Source: Fasciola hepatica
Lineage: Eukaryota > Platyhelminthes > Trematoda > Plagiorchiida > Fasciolidae
Length of the DNA: 64,000 nucleotides
Assembly (NCBI GenBank): GCA_948099385.1
Contig: CANUEZ040000209.1
Location: forward strand, 248,001-312,000
Direction of reading: 5' to 3'
Of this stretch, positions 1 to 11,861 are shown one piece after another. Within the stretch, counting starts at the first letter, position 1. Every line of letters begins with the position of its first letter. A program made the translations under genes and the position numbers. The notes under the pieces are model-generated. The model saw only the letters and a program-made list of their open reading frames with translations, had not been told where the DNA came from and made no database searches.

Positions 1-1294
1 CGAGAATATGGTTGTCACCGTTCAAAGCCAAAGCGAAAGCCGAAACCCCTTTGGGGATTGTGCTATATCATGTAGTGTATATGTTGAACAAAGCGTTCAG
101 ACCCATATCGGATTGCCTCGTGGTTTGGGTGTTCGACTGACATTCGTTCACCCCAACCCTTGTTCGTGTCCCCGTGTGGGCTCTGTCCATGTGCAATGCT
201 CATGATTCCCTTAGCGGATCAAACAGCTGTACAGTGCTTCCATAATTTTCAAAGGTCAGTTCAGTGTTCAAGCTGCATGGAGAATCATATTATACAAATC
301 TACTCTGCTACTGCTCTATTGCATTGTATGAGCAATCTGTGTGGGGCTTGTACATAAGGGAATGCCTTGGTTTTACTTAGGCCCATAAATAGAGAAGTGA
401 TGGAACATAGGATTGGATCGGTGTGCGAGAATTTGATTGTTACCGTTCAAAGCGAAAGCGAAAGCCGAAGCCAATTTGGGGATTGTGCTATATCATGTAT
501 TGTATATGTTGAACAAAGCGTTCAGACCCATATCCCATAGCCTTGTGGTTTGGGTGTTCGACTGACATTCGTTCACCCCAACCCTTGTTCGTGTCCCCGT
601 GTGGGCTCTGTCCATGTGCAATGCTCATGATTCCCTTAGCGGATCAAACAGCTGTACAGTGCTTCCATCATTTTCAATGGTCAGTTCAGTGTTCAAGCTG
701 CATGGAGAATCATATTATACAAATCTACTCTGCAACTGCTCTATTGCATTGTATGAGCAATCTGTGTGGATTGTTCATAAGGGAATGCCTTTGTTTTACT
801 TAGGCCCATAAATAGAGAAGTGATGGAACATAGGATTGGATCGGTGTGCGAGAATTTGGTTGTTACCGTTCAAAGCGAAAGCAAAAGCCGAAGCCAATTT
901 GGGGATTGTGCTATATCATGTATTGTATATGTTGAACAAAGCGTTGAGACCCATATCGGATAGCCTTGCGGTTTAGGTTTTCGACTGGCAATCGTTCACC
1001 CCAACCCTTGTTCGTGTCCCCGAGTGGGCTCTGTCCATGTGCAATGCTCATGATTACCTTAGCGGATCAAACAGCTGTACAGTGCTTCCATCATTTTCAA
1101 TGGTCAGTTCAGTGTTCAAGCTGCATGGAGAATCATATTATACAAAACTATGCTGCTACTGCTCTATTGCATTGTATGAGCAATCTGTGTGGATTGTTCA
1201 TAAGGGAATGCCTTGGTTTTACTTAGGCCCATAAATAGAGAAGTGATGGAACATAGGATTGGATCGGTGTGCGAGAATTTGGTTGTTACCGTTC

Positions 1295-1318
1295 AAAGCG
1301 AAAGCGAAAGGCGAAGCC
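1295..1318 (+). repeat. GCGAAA-type hexamer sub-repeat inside each unit
   Basis: In the reference unit the sequence reads AAAGCG, AAAGCG, AAAGGCGAAGCC, a short imperfect run of six-base repeats that is strongly purine-rich on this strand. It recurs at the same phase in nearly every unit, most often with AAAGCC in place of AAAGGC. The two adjacent units at 52080 and 52501 have lost part of it and carry a run of eight A residues instead. It may be a remnant of replication slippage when the unit formed. No function is evident. Confidence 0.85.
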
Positions 1319-1340
1319 AATTTGGGGATTGTGCTATATC

Positions 1341-1394
1341 ATGTATTGTATATGTTGAACAAAGCGTTGAGACCCATATCGGATAGCCTTGTGG
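1341..1394 (+). other. Variable segment of the unit
   Basis: Most recognisable unit variants differ here. Alternatives seen across the array include TGTATTG versus TGTAGTG; TTGAACAAAGC, TTGAACGAAGC or TTCCACAAAGC; GCGTTGAG, GCGTTCAG, GCTTTCAG, ATCATTGAG or ATCGTTGAG; CATATCGGATAG, CATATGGGATAG, CATTTCCAATAG or CATATCGTAAAG; and CCTTGTGG, CCTCGTGG or CTTTGTGG. Combinations of these alleles define local subfamilies and mark duplicated blocks. The assessment is by eye; a per-column count over all units would quantify it. Confidence 0.75.
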
Positions 1395-1494
1395 TTTGGG
1401 TGTTCGACTGACATTCGTTCACCCCAACCCTTGTTCGTGTCCCCGTGTGGGCTCTGTCCATGTGCAATGCTCATGATTCCCTTAGCGGATCAAA

Positions 1495-1505
1495 CAGCTG
1501 TACAG
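1495..1505 (+). other. Overlapping palindromes CAGCTG / CTGTACAG in each unit
   Basis: The eleven bases CAGCTGTACAG contain a perfect six-base palindrome (CAGCTG) overlapping a perfect eight-base palindrome (CTGTACAG). They are retained in nearly every unit; exceptions include CATCTG near 36641 and 56534, CTGTATAG near 18867, CTGTACGG near 9972 and 11243, and CTGTAGAG near 62884. The core matches the generic E-box form CANNTG, but such short matches are common by chance. Digestion by enzymes cutting CAGCTG or TGTACA would be expected to give a ladder of about 423 bp. Confidence 0.7.
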
Positions 1506-1520
1506 TGCTTCCATCATTTT

Positions 1521-1564
1521 CAATGGTCAGTTCAGTGTTCAAGCTGCATGGAGAATCATATTAT
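1521..1564 (+). other. Nearly invariant segment of the unit
   Basis: The stretch from CAATGGTCAG through TTCAAGCTGC to ATTATAC is nearly identical in all 151 units. The few changes I noticed include CAGTGGTC (near 6604 and 33275), CAGGGTTC (near 18478), CATTGTTC (near 27788), TTCCAGC (near 32033), GCCGCATGG (near 34569) and GCTGAATGG (near 63355). The contrast with the variable segment about 150 bases upstream is clear by eye. Constraint on a protein-binding or nucleosome-positioning segment is one explanation; chance plus homogenisation is another. Confidence 0.65.
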
Positions 1565-4234
1565 ACAAATCTACTCTGCTACTGCTCTATTGCATTGTAT
1601 GAGCAATCTGTGTGGATTGTTCATAAGGGAATGCCTTGGTTTTACTTAGGCCCATAAATAGAGAAGTGATGGAACATAGGATTGGATCGGTGTGCTAGAA
1701 TTTGGTTGTTACCGTTCAAAGCGAAAGCGAAAGCCGAAGCCAATTTGGGGATTGTGCTATATCATGTATTGAATATGTTGAACAAAGCGTTCAGACCCAT
1801 ATCGGATAGCCTTGTGATTTCGGTGTTCGACTGACATTCGTTCACCCCAACCCTTGTTCGTGTCCCCGTGTGGGCTCTGTCCATGTGCAATGCTCATGAT
1901 TCCCTTAGCGAATCAAACAGCTGTACAGTGCTTCCATAATTTTCAATGGTCAGTTCAGTGTTCAAGCTGCATGGAGAATCATATTATACAAAACTACTCT
2001 GCTACTGCTCTATTGCATTGTATGAGCAATCTGTGTGGATTGTTCATAAGGGAATGCCTTGGTTTTACTTAGGCCCATAAATAGAGAAGTGATGGAACAT
2101 AGGATTGGATCGGTGTGCGAGAATTTGGTTGTTACCGTTCAAAGCGAAAGCGAAAGCCGAAGCCAATTTGGGGATTGTGCTATATCATGTAGTGTATATG
2201 TTGAACAAAGCGTTCAGACCCATATCGGATAGCCTTGTGGTTTGGGTGTTCGACTGACATTCGTTCACCCCAACCCTTGTTCGTGTCCCCGTGTGGGCTC
2301 TGTCCATGTGCAATGCTCATGATTCCCTTAGCGGATCAAACAGCTGTACAGTGCTTCCATCATTATCAATGGTCAGTTCAGTGTTCAAGCTGCATGGAGA
2401 ATCATATTATACAAATCTACTCTGCTACTGCTCTATTGCATTGTATGAGCAATCTGTGTGGGGCATGTTCATAAGGGAATGCCTTGGTTTTACTTAGGCC
2501 CATAAATAGAGAAGTGATGGAACATAGGATTGGATCGGTGTGCGAGAATTTGGTTGTTACCGTTCAAAGCGAAAGCGAAAGCCGAAGCCAATTTGGGGAT
2601 TGTGCTATATCATGTAGTGTATATGTTGAACAAATCATTGAGACCCATATGGGATAGCCTTGTAATTTGGGTGTTCGACTGACATTCGTTCACCCCAACC
2701 CTTGTTCGTGTCCCCGTGTGGGCTCTGTCCATGTGCAATGCTCATGATTCCCTTAGCGGATCAAACAGCTGTACAGTGCTTCCATCATTTTCAATGGTCA
2801 GTTCAGTGTTCAAGCTGCATGGAGAATCATATTATACAAATCTACTCTGCTACTGCTCTATTGCATTGTATGAGCAATCTGTGTGGATTGTTCATAAAGG
2901 AATGCCTTGGTTTTACTTAGGCCCATAAATAGAGAAGTGATGGAACATAGGATTGGATCGGTGTGCGAGAATTTGGTTGTTACCGTTCAAAGCGAAAGCG
3001 AAAGCCGAAGCCAATTTGGGGATTGTGCTATATCATATAGTGTATATGTTGAACAAATCATTGAGACGCACATCGGATAGCCTTGTGGTTTGGGTGTTCG
3101 ACTGACATTCGTTCACCCCAACCCTTGTTCGTGTCCCCGAGTGGGCTCTGTCCATGTGCAATGCTCATGATTACCTTAGCGGATGAAACAGCTGTACAGT
3201 GCTTCCATAATTTTCAATGGTCAGTTCAGTGTTCAAGCTGCATGGAGAATCATATTCTACAAATCTACTCTGCCACTGCTCTATTGCATTGTATGAGCAA
3301 TCTGTGTGGATTGTTCATAAGGGAATGCCTTGGTTTTACTTAGGCCCATAAATAGAGAAGTGATGGAACATAGGATTGGATCGGTGTGCGAGAATTTGGT
3401 TGTTACCGTTCAAAGCGAAAGCGAAAGCCGAAGCCAATTTGGGGATTGTGCTATATCATGTATTTTATATGTTGAACGAAGCTTTGAGACCCATATCGGA
3501 TAGCCTTGTGGTTTGGGTGTTCGACTGACATTCGTTCACCCCAACCCTTGTTCGTGTCCCCGTGTGGGCTCTGTCCATGTGCAATGCTCATGATTCCCTT
3601 AGCGGATCAAACAGCTGTACAGTGCTTCCATAATTTTCAATGGTCAGTTCAGTGTTCAAGCTGCATGGAAAATCATATTATACAAATCTACTCTGCTACT
3701 GCTCTATTGCATTGTATGAGCAATCTGTGTGGATTGTTCATAAGGGAATGCCTTGGTTTTACTTAGGCCCATAAATAGAGAAGTGATGGAACATAGGATT
3801 GGATCGGTGTGCGAGAATTTGGTTGTTACCGTTCAAAGCGAAAGCGAAAGCCGAAGCCAATTTGGGGATTGTGCTATATCATGTAGTGTATATGTTGAAC
3901 AAATCATTGAGACCCATATGGGATAGCCTTGTGGTTTGGGTGTTCGACTGACATTCGTTCACCCCAACCCTTGTTCGTGTCCCCGTGTGGGCTCTGTCCA
4001 TGTGCAATGCTCATGATTCCCTTAGCGGATCAAACAGCTGTACAGTGCTTCCATCATTTTCAATGGTCAGTTCAGTGTTCAAGCTGCATGGAGAATCATA
4101 TTATACAAATCTACTCTGCTACTGCTCTATTGCATTGTATGAGCAATCTGTGTGGATTGTTCATAAGGGAATGCCTTGGTTTTACTTAGGTCCATAAATA
4201 GAGAAGTGATGGAACATAGGATTGGATCGGTGTG

Positions 4235-5930
4235 CGAGAATTTGGTTGATACCGTTCAAAGCGAAAGCGAAAGGCGAAGCCAATTTGGGGACTGTGATAT
4301 ATCATGTAGTGTTTATGTTGAAAAAATCATTGAGACCCATATGGGATAGCCTTGTGGTTTGGGTGTTCGACTGACATTCGTTCACCCCAACCCTTGTTCG
4401 TGTCCCCGAGTGGGCTCTGTCCATGTGCAATGCTCATGATTCCCTTAGCGGATAAAACAGCTGTACAGTGCTTCCATAATTTTCAATGGTCAGTTCAGTG
4501 TTCAAGCTGCATGGAGAATCATATTATACAAATCTACTCTGCTACTGCTCTATTGCATTGTATGAGCAATCTGTGTGGGGATTGTTCATAAGGGAATGCC
4601 TTGGTTTTACTTAGGCCCATAAATAGAGAAGTGATGGAACATAGGATTGGATCGGTGTGCGAGAATTTGGTTGTTACCGTTCAAAGCGAAAGCGAAAGGC
4701 GAAGCCAATTTGGGGATTGTGCTATATCATGTATTGTATATGTTGAACGAAGCGTTCAGAAACATATCGTAAAGCCTCGTGGTTTGGGTGTTCGACTGAC
4801 ATTCGTTCACCCCAACCCTTGTTCGTGTCCCCGTGTGGGCTCTGTCCATGTGCAATGCTCATGATTCCCTTAGCGGATCAAACAGCTGTACAGTGCTTCC
4901 ATCATTTTCAATGGTCAGTTCAGTGTTCAAGCTGCATGGAGAATCATATTATACAAATCTACTCTGCTACTGCTCTATTGCATTGTATGAGCAATCTGTG
5001 TGGGGATTGTTCATAAGGAAATGCCTTTGTTTTACTTAGGCCCATAAATAGAGAAGTGATGGAACATAGGATTGGATCGGTGTGCGAGAATTTGGTTGTT
5101 ACCGTTCAAAGCGAAAGCGAAAGGCGAAGCCAATTTGGGGACTGTGATATACCATGTAGTGTTTATGTTGAAAAAATCATTGAGACCCATATGGGATAGC
5201 CTTGTGGTTTGTGTGTTCGACTGACATTCGTTCACCCCAACCCTTGTTCGTGTCCCCGAGTGGGCTCTGTCCATGTGCAATGCTCATGATTCCCTTAGCG
5301 GATCAAACAGCTGTACAGTGCTTCCATCATTTTCAATGGTCAGTTCAGTGTTCAAGCTGCATGGAGAATCATATTATACAAATCTACTCTGCTACTGCTC
5401 TATTGCATTGTGTGAGCAATCTGTGTGGATTGTTCATAAGGGAATGCCTTGGTTTTACTTAGGCCCATAAATAGAGAAGTGATGGAACATAGGATTGGAT
5501 CGGTGTGCGAGAATTTGGTTGTTACCGTTCAAAGCGAAAGCGAAAGCCGAAGCCAATTTGGGGATTGTGCTATATCATGTATTGTATATGTTGAACGAAG
5601 CGTTCAGAACCATATCGTAAAGACTCGTGGTTCGGGTATTCGACTGACATTCGTTCACCCCAACCCTTATTCGTGTCCCCGTGTGGGCTCTGTCCATGTG
5701 CAATGCTCATGATTCCCTTAGCGGATCAAACAGCTGTACAGTGCTTCCATCATTTTCAATGGTCAGTTCAGTGTTCAAGCTGCATGGAGAATCATATTAT
5801 ACAAATCTACTCTGCTACTGCTCTATTGCATTGTATGAGCAATCTATGTAGATTGTTCATAAGGGAATGCCTTGGTTTTACTTAGGCCCATAAATAGAGA
5901 AGTGATGGAACATAGGATTGGATCGGTGTG
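4235..5930 (+). repeat. Duplicated dimer (units 11-14)
   Basis: Units starting at 4235 and 5085 share a rare allele set: GGGGACTGTGATAT, GTGTTTATGTTGAAAAAATC and a CCCCGAGTGGG variant. Units starting at 4660 and 5508 share CGAAGCGTTCAGAA and CATATCGTAAAG. The order P-Q-P-Q with a repeat distance of about 848 bp indicates a recent two-unit duplication followed by a few substitutions. The members are not identical, so the event is older than the trimer duplication at 9320. Confidence 0.75.
4571..4588 (+). other. Two-base length polymorphism site (423/425)
   Basis: At this phase most units read CTGTGTGGATTGTTC. About 33 units have two extra bases, as CTGTGTGGGGATTGTTC here, or as the forms GGGGCTTG, GGGGCATG, GTGTGTGGATTG and GTTGGGATTG elsewhere. 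This site accounts for most 425-bp units and shifts the chance plus-strand frame to an early stop. Several sequence forms imply more than one origin or later mutation of the inserted copies. Confidence 0.8.
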
Positions 5931-8900
5931 CGAGAATTTGGTTGTTACCGTTCAAAGCGAAAGCGAAAGCCGATGCCAATTTGGGGATTGTGCTATATCA
6001 TGTATTGTATAAGTTGAACGAAGCTGTGAGACCCATATCGGATAGCCTCGTGGTTCGGGTGTGCGACTGACATTCGTTCACCCCAACCCTTGTTCGTGTC
6101 CCCGTGTGGGCTCTGTCCATGTGCAATGCTCAAGATTCCCTTACCGGATCAAACAGCTGTACAGTGCTTCCATCATTTTCAATGGTCAGTTCAGTGTTCA
6201 AGCTGCATGGAGAATCATATTATACAAATCTACTCTGCTACTGCTCTATTGCATTGTATGAGCAATCTGTGTGGATTGTTCATAAGGGAATGCCTTGGTT
6301 TTACTTAGGCCCATAAATAGAGAAGTGATGGAACATAGGATTGGATCGGTGTGCGAGAATTTGGTTGTTACCGTTCAAAGCGAAAGCGAAAGCCGAAGCC
6401 AATTTGGGGATTGTGCTATATCATGTATTGTATATGTTGAACAAAGCGTTGAGACCCATATCGGATAGCCTTGTGGTTTGGGTGTTCGACTGACATTCGT
6501 TCACCCCAACCCTTGTTCGTGTCCCCGTGTGGGCTCTGTCCATGTGCAATGCTCAAGATTCCCTTGGCGGATCAAACAGCTGTACAGTGCTTCCATCATT
6601 TTCAGTGGTCAGTTCAGTGTTCAAGCTGCATGGAGAATCCTATTATACAGATCTACTCTGCTACTGCTCTATTGCATTGTATGAGCAATCTGTGTGGATT
6701 GTTCATAAGGGAATGCCTTGGTTTTACTTAGGCCCATAAATAGAGAAGTGATGGAACATAGGATTGGATCGGTGTGCGAGAATTTGGTTGTTACCGTTCA
6801 AAGCGAAAGCGAAAGCCGAAGCCAATTTGGGGATTGTGCTATATCATGTAGTGTATATGTTGAACGAAGCGCTCAGACCCATATCGGATAGCCTCGTGGT
6901 TCGGGTGTTCGACTGACATTCGTTCACCCCAACCCTTGTTCGTGTCCCCGTGTGGGCTCTGTCCATGTGCAATGCTCATGATTCCCTTACCGGATCAAAC
7001 AGCTGTACAGTGCTTCCATAATTTTCAATGGTCAGTTCAGTGTTCAAGCTGCATGGAGAATCATATTATACAACTCTACTCTGCTACTGCTCTATTGCAT
7101 TGTATGAGCAATCTGTGTGGATTGTTCATAAGGGAATGCCTTGGTTTTACTTAGGCCCATAAATAGAGAAGTGATGGAACATAGGATTGGATCGGTGTGC
7201 GAGAATTTGGTTGTTACCGTTCAAAGCGAAAGCGAAAGCCGAAGCCAATTTGGGGATTGTGCTATATCATGTAGTGTATATGTTGAACGAAGCGTTCAGA
7301 CCCATATCGGATAGCCTCGTGGTTCGGGTGTTCGACTGACATTCGTTCACCCCAACCCTTGTTCGTGTCCCCGTGTGGGCTCTGTCCATGTGCAATGCTC
7401 ATGATTCCCTTAGCGGATCAAACAGCTGTACAGTGCTTCCATCATTTTCAATGGTCAGTTCAGTGTTCAAGCTGCATGGAGAATCATATTATACAAATCT
7501 ACTCTGCTACTGCTCTATTGCATTGTATGAGCAATCTGTGTGGATTGTTCATAAGGGAATGCCTTGGTTTTACTTAGGCCCATAAATAGAGAAGTGATGG
7601 AACATAGGATTGGATCGGTGTGCGAGAATTTGGTTGTTACCGTTCAAAGCGAAAGCGAAAGCCGAAGCCAATTTGGGGATTGTGCTATATCATGTATTGT
7701 ATATGTTGAACGAAGCGTTCAGAACCATATCGTAAAGCCTCGTGGTTCGGGTATTCGACTGACATTCGTTCACCCCAACCCTTGTTCGTGTCCCGTGTGG
7801 GCTCTGTCCATGTGCAATGCTCATGATTCCCTTAGCGGATCAAACAGCTGTACAGTGCTTCCATCATTTTCAATGGTCAGTTCAGTGTTCAAGCTGCATG
7901 GAGAATCATATTATACAAATCTACTCTGCTACTGCTCTATTGCATTGTGTGAGCAATCTGTGTGGATTGTTCATAATGGAATGCCTTGGTTTTACTTAGG
8001 CCCATAAATAGAGAAGTGATGGAACATAGGATTGGATCGGTGTGCGAGAATTTGGTTGTTACCGTTCAAAGCGAAAGCGAAAGCCGAAGCCAATTTGGGG
8101 ATTGTGCTATATCATGTATTGTATAAGTTGAACGAATCTTTGAGACCCATATCGGATAGCCTTGTGGTTCGGGTGTGCGACTGACATTCGTTCACCCCAA
8201 CCCTTGTTCGTGTCCCCGTGTGGGCTCTGTCCATGTGCAATGCTCAAGATTCGCTTACCGGATCAAACAGCTGTACAGTGCTTCCATAATTTTCAATGGT
8301 CAGTTCAGTGTTCAAGCTGCATGGAGAATCATATTATACAAATCTACTCTGCTACTGCTCTATTGCATTGTATGAGAAATCTGTGTGTGGATTGTTCATA
8401 AGGGAATGCCTTGGTTTTACTTAGGCCCATAAATAGAGAAGTGATGGAACATAGGATTGGATCGGTGTGCGAGAATTTGGTTGTTACCGTTCAAAGCGAA
8501 AGCGAAAGCCGATGCCAATTTGGGGATTGTGCTATATCATGTAGTGTATATGTTGAACAAAGCGTTGAGACCCATATCGGATAGCCTTGTAATTTGGGTG
8601 TTCGACTGACATTCGTTCACCCCAATCCTTGTTCGTGTCCCCGTGTGGGCTCTGTCCATGTGCAATGCTCATGATTCCCTTAGCGGATCAAACAGCTGTA
8701 CAGTGCTTCCATCAATTTCAATGGTCAGTTCAGTGTTCAAGCTGCATGGAGAATCATATTATACAAAACTATGCTGCTACTGCTCTATTGCATTGTATGA
8801 GAAATCTGTGTGGGGCTTGTTCATAAGGGAATGCCTTGGTTTTAATTAGGCCCATAAATAGTGAAGTGATGGAACATAGGATTGGATCGGTGTGCGAGAA

Positions 8901-9319
8901 TTTGGTTGTTACCGTTCAAAGCGAAAGCGAAAGCCGAAGCCAATTTGGGGATTGTGCTATATCATGTAGTGTATATGTTGAAAAAATCATTGAGACGCAC
9001 ATCGGATAGCCTTGTGGTTTGGGTGTTCGACTGACATTCGTTCATCCCAACCCTTGTTCGTGTCCCCGTGTGGGCTCTGTCCATGTGCAATGCTCATGAT
9101 TCCCTTAGCGGATCAAACAGCTGTACAGTGCTTCCATAATTTTCAATGGTCAGTTCAGTGTTCAAGCTGCATGGAGAATCATATTATACACATCTACTCT
9201 GCTACTGCTCTATTGCATTGTATGAGCAATCTGTGTGGGGATTGTTCATAAGGGAATGCCTTGGTTTTACTTAGGCCCATAAATAGAGAAGTGATGGAAC
9301 ATAGGATTGGATCGGTGTG
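5931..9319 (+). repeat. Satellite units 15-22, with a dimer shared with 5508-6353
   Basis: Eight units. The pair at 7623-8469 repeats the allele set of 5508-6353: CATATCGTAAAG with TTCGGGTATTCG in the first unit, then GTATAAGTTGAACGAA, GGGTGTGCGACTG and GCTCAAGATTC in the second. The offset is about 2,115 bp, five units. The unit at 7623 is 422 bp because CCCC became CCC near 7792. Units here often carry TTGCCTC- or TTCGGG-type alleles that keep a CpG. Confidence 0.75.
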
Positions 9320-11861
9320 CGAGAATTTGGTTGTTACCGTTCAAAGCGAAAGCGAAAGCCGAAGCCAATTTGGGGATTGTGCTATATCATGTATTGTATA
9401 TGTTGAACAAAGCGTTGAGACCCATATCGGATAGCCTTGTGGTTTGGGTGTTCGACTGACATTCGTTCACCCCAACCCTTGTTCGTGTCCCCGTGTGGGC
9501 TCTGTCCATGTGCAATGCTCATGATTCCCTTAGCGGATCAAACAGCTGTACAGTGCTTCCATCATTTTCAATGGTCAGTTCAGTGTTCAAGCTGCATGGA
9601 GAATCATATTATACAAATCTACTCTGCTACTGCTCTATTGCATTGTATGAGCAATCTGTGTGGGGATTGTTCATAAGGGAATGCCTTGGTTTTACTTAGG
9701 CCCATAAATAGAGAAGTGATGGAACATAGGATTGGATCGGTGTGCGAGAATTTGGTTGTTACCGTTCAAAGCGAAAGCGAAAGCCGAAGCCAATTTGGTG
9801 ATTGTGCTATATCATGTATTGTATATGTTGAGCAAAGCGTTGAGACCCATATCCAATAGCCTCGTGGTTTGTGTGTTCGTCTGACATTCGTTCACCCCAA
9901 CCCTTGTTCGTGGCCCCGTGTGGGCTCTGTCCATGGGCAATGCTCATGATTCCCTTAGCGGATCAAACAGCTGTACGGTGCTTCCATCATTTTCAATGGT
10001 CAGTTCAGTGTTCAAGCTGCATGGAGAATCATATTATACAAATCTACTCTGCTACTGCTCTATTGCATTGTATGAGCAATCTGTGTGGATTGTTCATAAG
10101 GGAATGCCTTTGTTTTACTTAGGCCCATAAATAGAGAAGTGATGGAACATAGGATTGGATCGGTGTGCGAGAATTTGGTTGTTACCGTTCAAAGCGAAAG
10201 CGAAAGCCGAAGCCAATTTGGGGATTGTGCTATATCATGTAGTGTATATGTTGAACGAAGCTTTGAGACCCATAACGGATAGCCTCGTGGTTCGGGTGTT
10301 CGACTGACATTCGTTCACCCCAACCCTTGTTCGTGTCCCCGTGTGGGCTCTGTCCATGTGCAATGCTCATGATTCCCTTAGCGGATCAAACAGCTGTACA
10401 GTGCTTCCATAATTTTCAATGGTCAGTTCAGTGTTCAAGCTGCATGGAGAATCATATTATACAAATCTACTCTGCTACTGCTCTATTGCATTGTATGAGC
10501 AATCTGTGTGGATTGTTCATAAAGGAATGCCTTGGTTTTACTTAGGCCCATAAATAGAGAAGTGATGGAACATAGGATTGGATCGGTGTGCGAGAATTTG
10601 GTTGTTACCGTTCAAAGCGAAAGCGAAAGCCGAAGCCAATTTGGGGATTGTGCTATATCATGTATTGTATATGTTGAACAAAGCGTTGAGACCCATATCG
10701 GATAGCCTTGTGGTTTGGGTGTTCGACTGACATTCGTTCACCCCAACCCTTGTTCGTGTCCCCGTGTGGGCTCTGTCCATGTGCAATGCTCATGATTCCC
10801 TTAGCGGATCAAACAGCTGTACAGTGCTTCCATCATTTTCAATGGTCAGTTCAGTGTTCAAGCTGCATGGAGAATCATATTATACAAATCTACTCTGCTA
10901 CTGCTCTATTGCATTGTATGAGCAATCTGTGTGGGGATTGTTCATAAGGGAATGCCTTGGTTTTACTTAGGCCCATAAATAGAGAAGTGATGGAACATAG
11001 GATTGGATCGGTGTGCGAGAATTTGGTTGTTACCGTTCAAAGCGAAAGCGAAAGCCGAAGCCAATTTGGGGATTGTGCTATATCATGTATTGTATATGTT
11101 GAGCAAAGCGTTGAGACCCATATCCAATAGCCTCGTGGTTTGTGTGTTCGTCTGACATTCGTTCACCCCAACCCTTGTTCGTGGCCCCGTGTGGGCTCTG
11201 TCCATGGGCAATGCTCATGATTCCCTTAGCGGATCAAACAGCTGTACGGTGCTTCCATCATTTTCAATGGTCAGTTCAGTGTTCAAGCTGCATGGAGAAT
11301 CATATTATACAAATCTACTCTGCTACTGCTCTATTGCATTGTATGAGCAATCTGTGTGGATTGTTCATAAGGGAATGCCTTTGTTTTACTTAGGCCCATA
11401 AATAGAGAAGTGATGGAACATAGGATTGGATCGGTGTGCGAGAATTTGGTTGTTACCGTTCAAAGCGAAAGCGAAAGCCGAAGCCAATTTGGGGATTGTG
11501 CTATATCATGTAGTGTATATGTTGAACGAAGCTTTGAGACCCATAACGGATAGCCTCGTGGTTCGGGTGTTCGACTGACATTCGTTCACCCCAACCCTTG
11601 TTCGTGTCCCCGTGTGGGCTCTGTCCATGTGCAATGCTCATGATTCCCTTAGCGGATCAAACAGCTGTACAGTGCTTCCATAATTTTCAATGGTCAGTTC
11701 AGTGTTCAAGCTGCATGGAGAATCATATTATACAAATCTACTCTGCTACTGCTCTATTGCATTGTATGAGCAATCTGTGTGGATTGTTCATAAAGGAATG
11801 CCTTGGTTTTACTTAGGCCCATAAATAGAGAAGTGATGGAACATAGGATTGGATCGGTGTG
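9320..11861 (+). repeat. Near-identical trimer duplication (2 x 1,271 bp)
   Basis: Units starting at 9320, 9745 and 10168 reappear in the same order at 10591, 11016 and 11439. The offset is exactly 1,271 bp. Private markers are shared by both copies: TTGAGCAAAGC, CATATCCAATAG with TTCGTCTGAC, GTGGCCCCGTG, CCATGGGCAATG and TGTACGGTG in the second unit, and CATAACGGATAG in the third. I saw a single difference by eye, GGTGATTG near 9798 versus GGGGATTG. The match continues into the unit after the second copy up to about 12100. This is the youngest-looking duplication in the window, and an assembly artefact must be considered. Confidence 0.9.

Larger units (their letters stand above)
1272..1694 (+). 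repeat. Reference satellite unit (423 bp)
   Basis: This unit is close to the majority sequence and serves as a coordinate frame for the others. It is about 44% G+C. In order it holds: a purine-rich stretch of GCGAAA-type hexamers (1295-1318); a variable stretch (about 1341-1394); a region with TTCGACTGACATTCG and CCCCGTGTGGG; an imperfect inverted repeat around CATGTGCAATGCTCATG; overlapping palindromes CAGCTG and CTGTACAG (1495-1505); a nearly invariant stretch (about 1521-1564); a two-base length polymorphism site after CTGTGTGG; and the CCCATAAATAGAG landmark before the next unit. The true biological unit boundary is unknown and any circular permutation is equivalent. Confidence 0.95.
1..4234 (+). 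repeat. Satellite units 1-10, mixed variants
   Basis: Ten consecutive units. The first is slightly diverged: bases 46-60 read CGAAACCCCTTTGGG where other units have CGAAGCCAATTTGGG, and it carries ATATGG and GTCACC changes near the start. Units around 2632, 3056 and 3903 carry the ATCATTGAG allele, which I found only in the left 17 kb. The first unit and the one starting at 2118 are 425 bp long through a two-base insertion. Nothing other than satellite is present. Confidence 0.95.

Noticed and set aside
543..803. Open frame of 86 codons recurring in most units on the plus strand
   Set aside because: It recurs only because the repeat is a multiple of three. It begins at TTG, is broken by indels in many units, varies at amino-acid-changing positions and shows no recognisable domain.
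1402..1413. RNA polymerase III B-box-like sequence (TGTTCGACTGA), suggesting a tRNA-derived or 5S-derived unit
   Set aside because: It matches the GGTTCGANTCC consensus only partly, no convincing A box lies at a suitable distance upstream, and no tRNA or 5S rRNA body is recognisable.
7564..8007. 147-codon open frame, and similar 126-140 codon frames at 20320, 34285, 40344, 60542, 61388 and 61809
   Set aside because: Most of these arise where a one- or two-base length change (such as loss of a C at CCCGTGTGGG) or a stop-removing substitution joins two chance frames of the satellite. They have no start signal or family resemblance.
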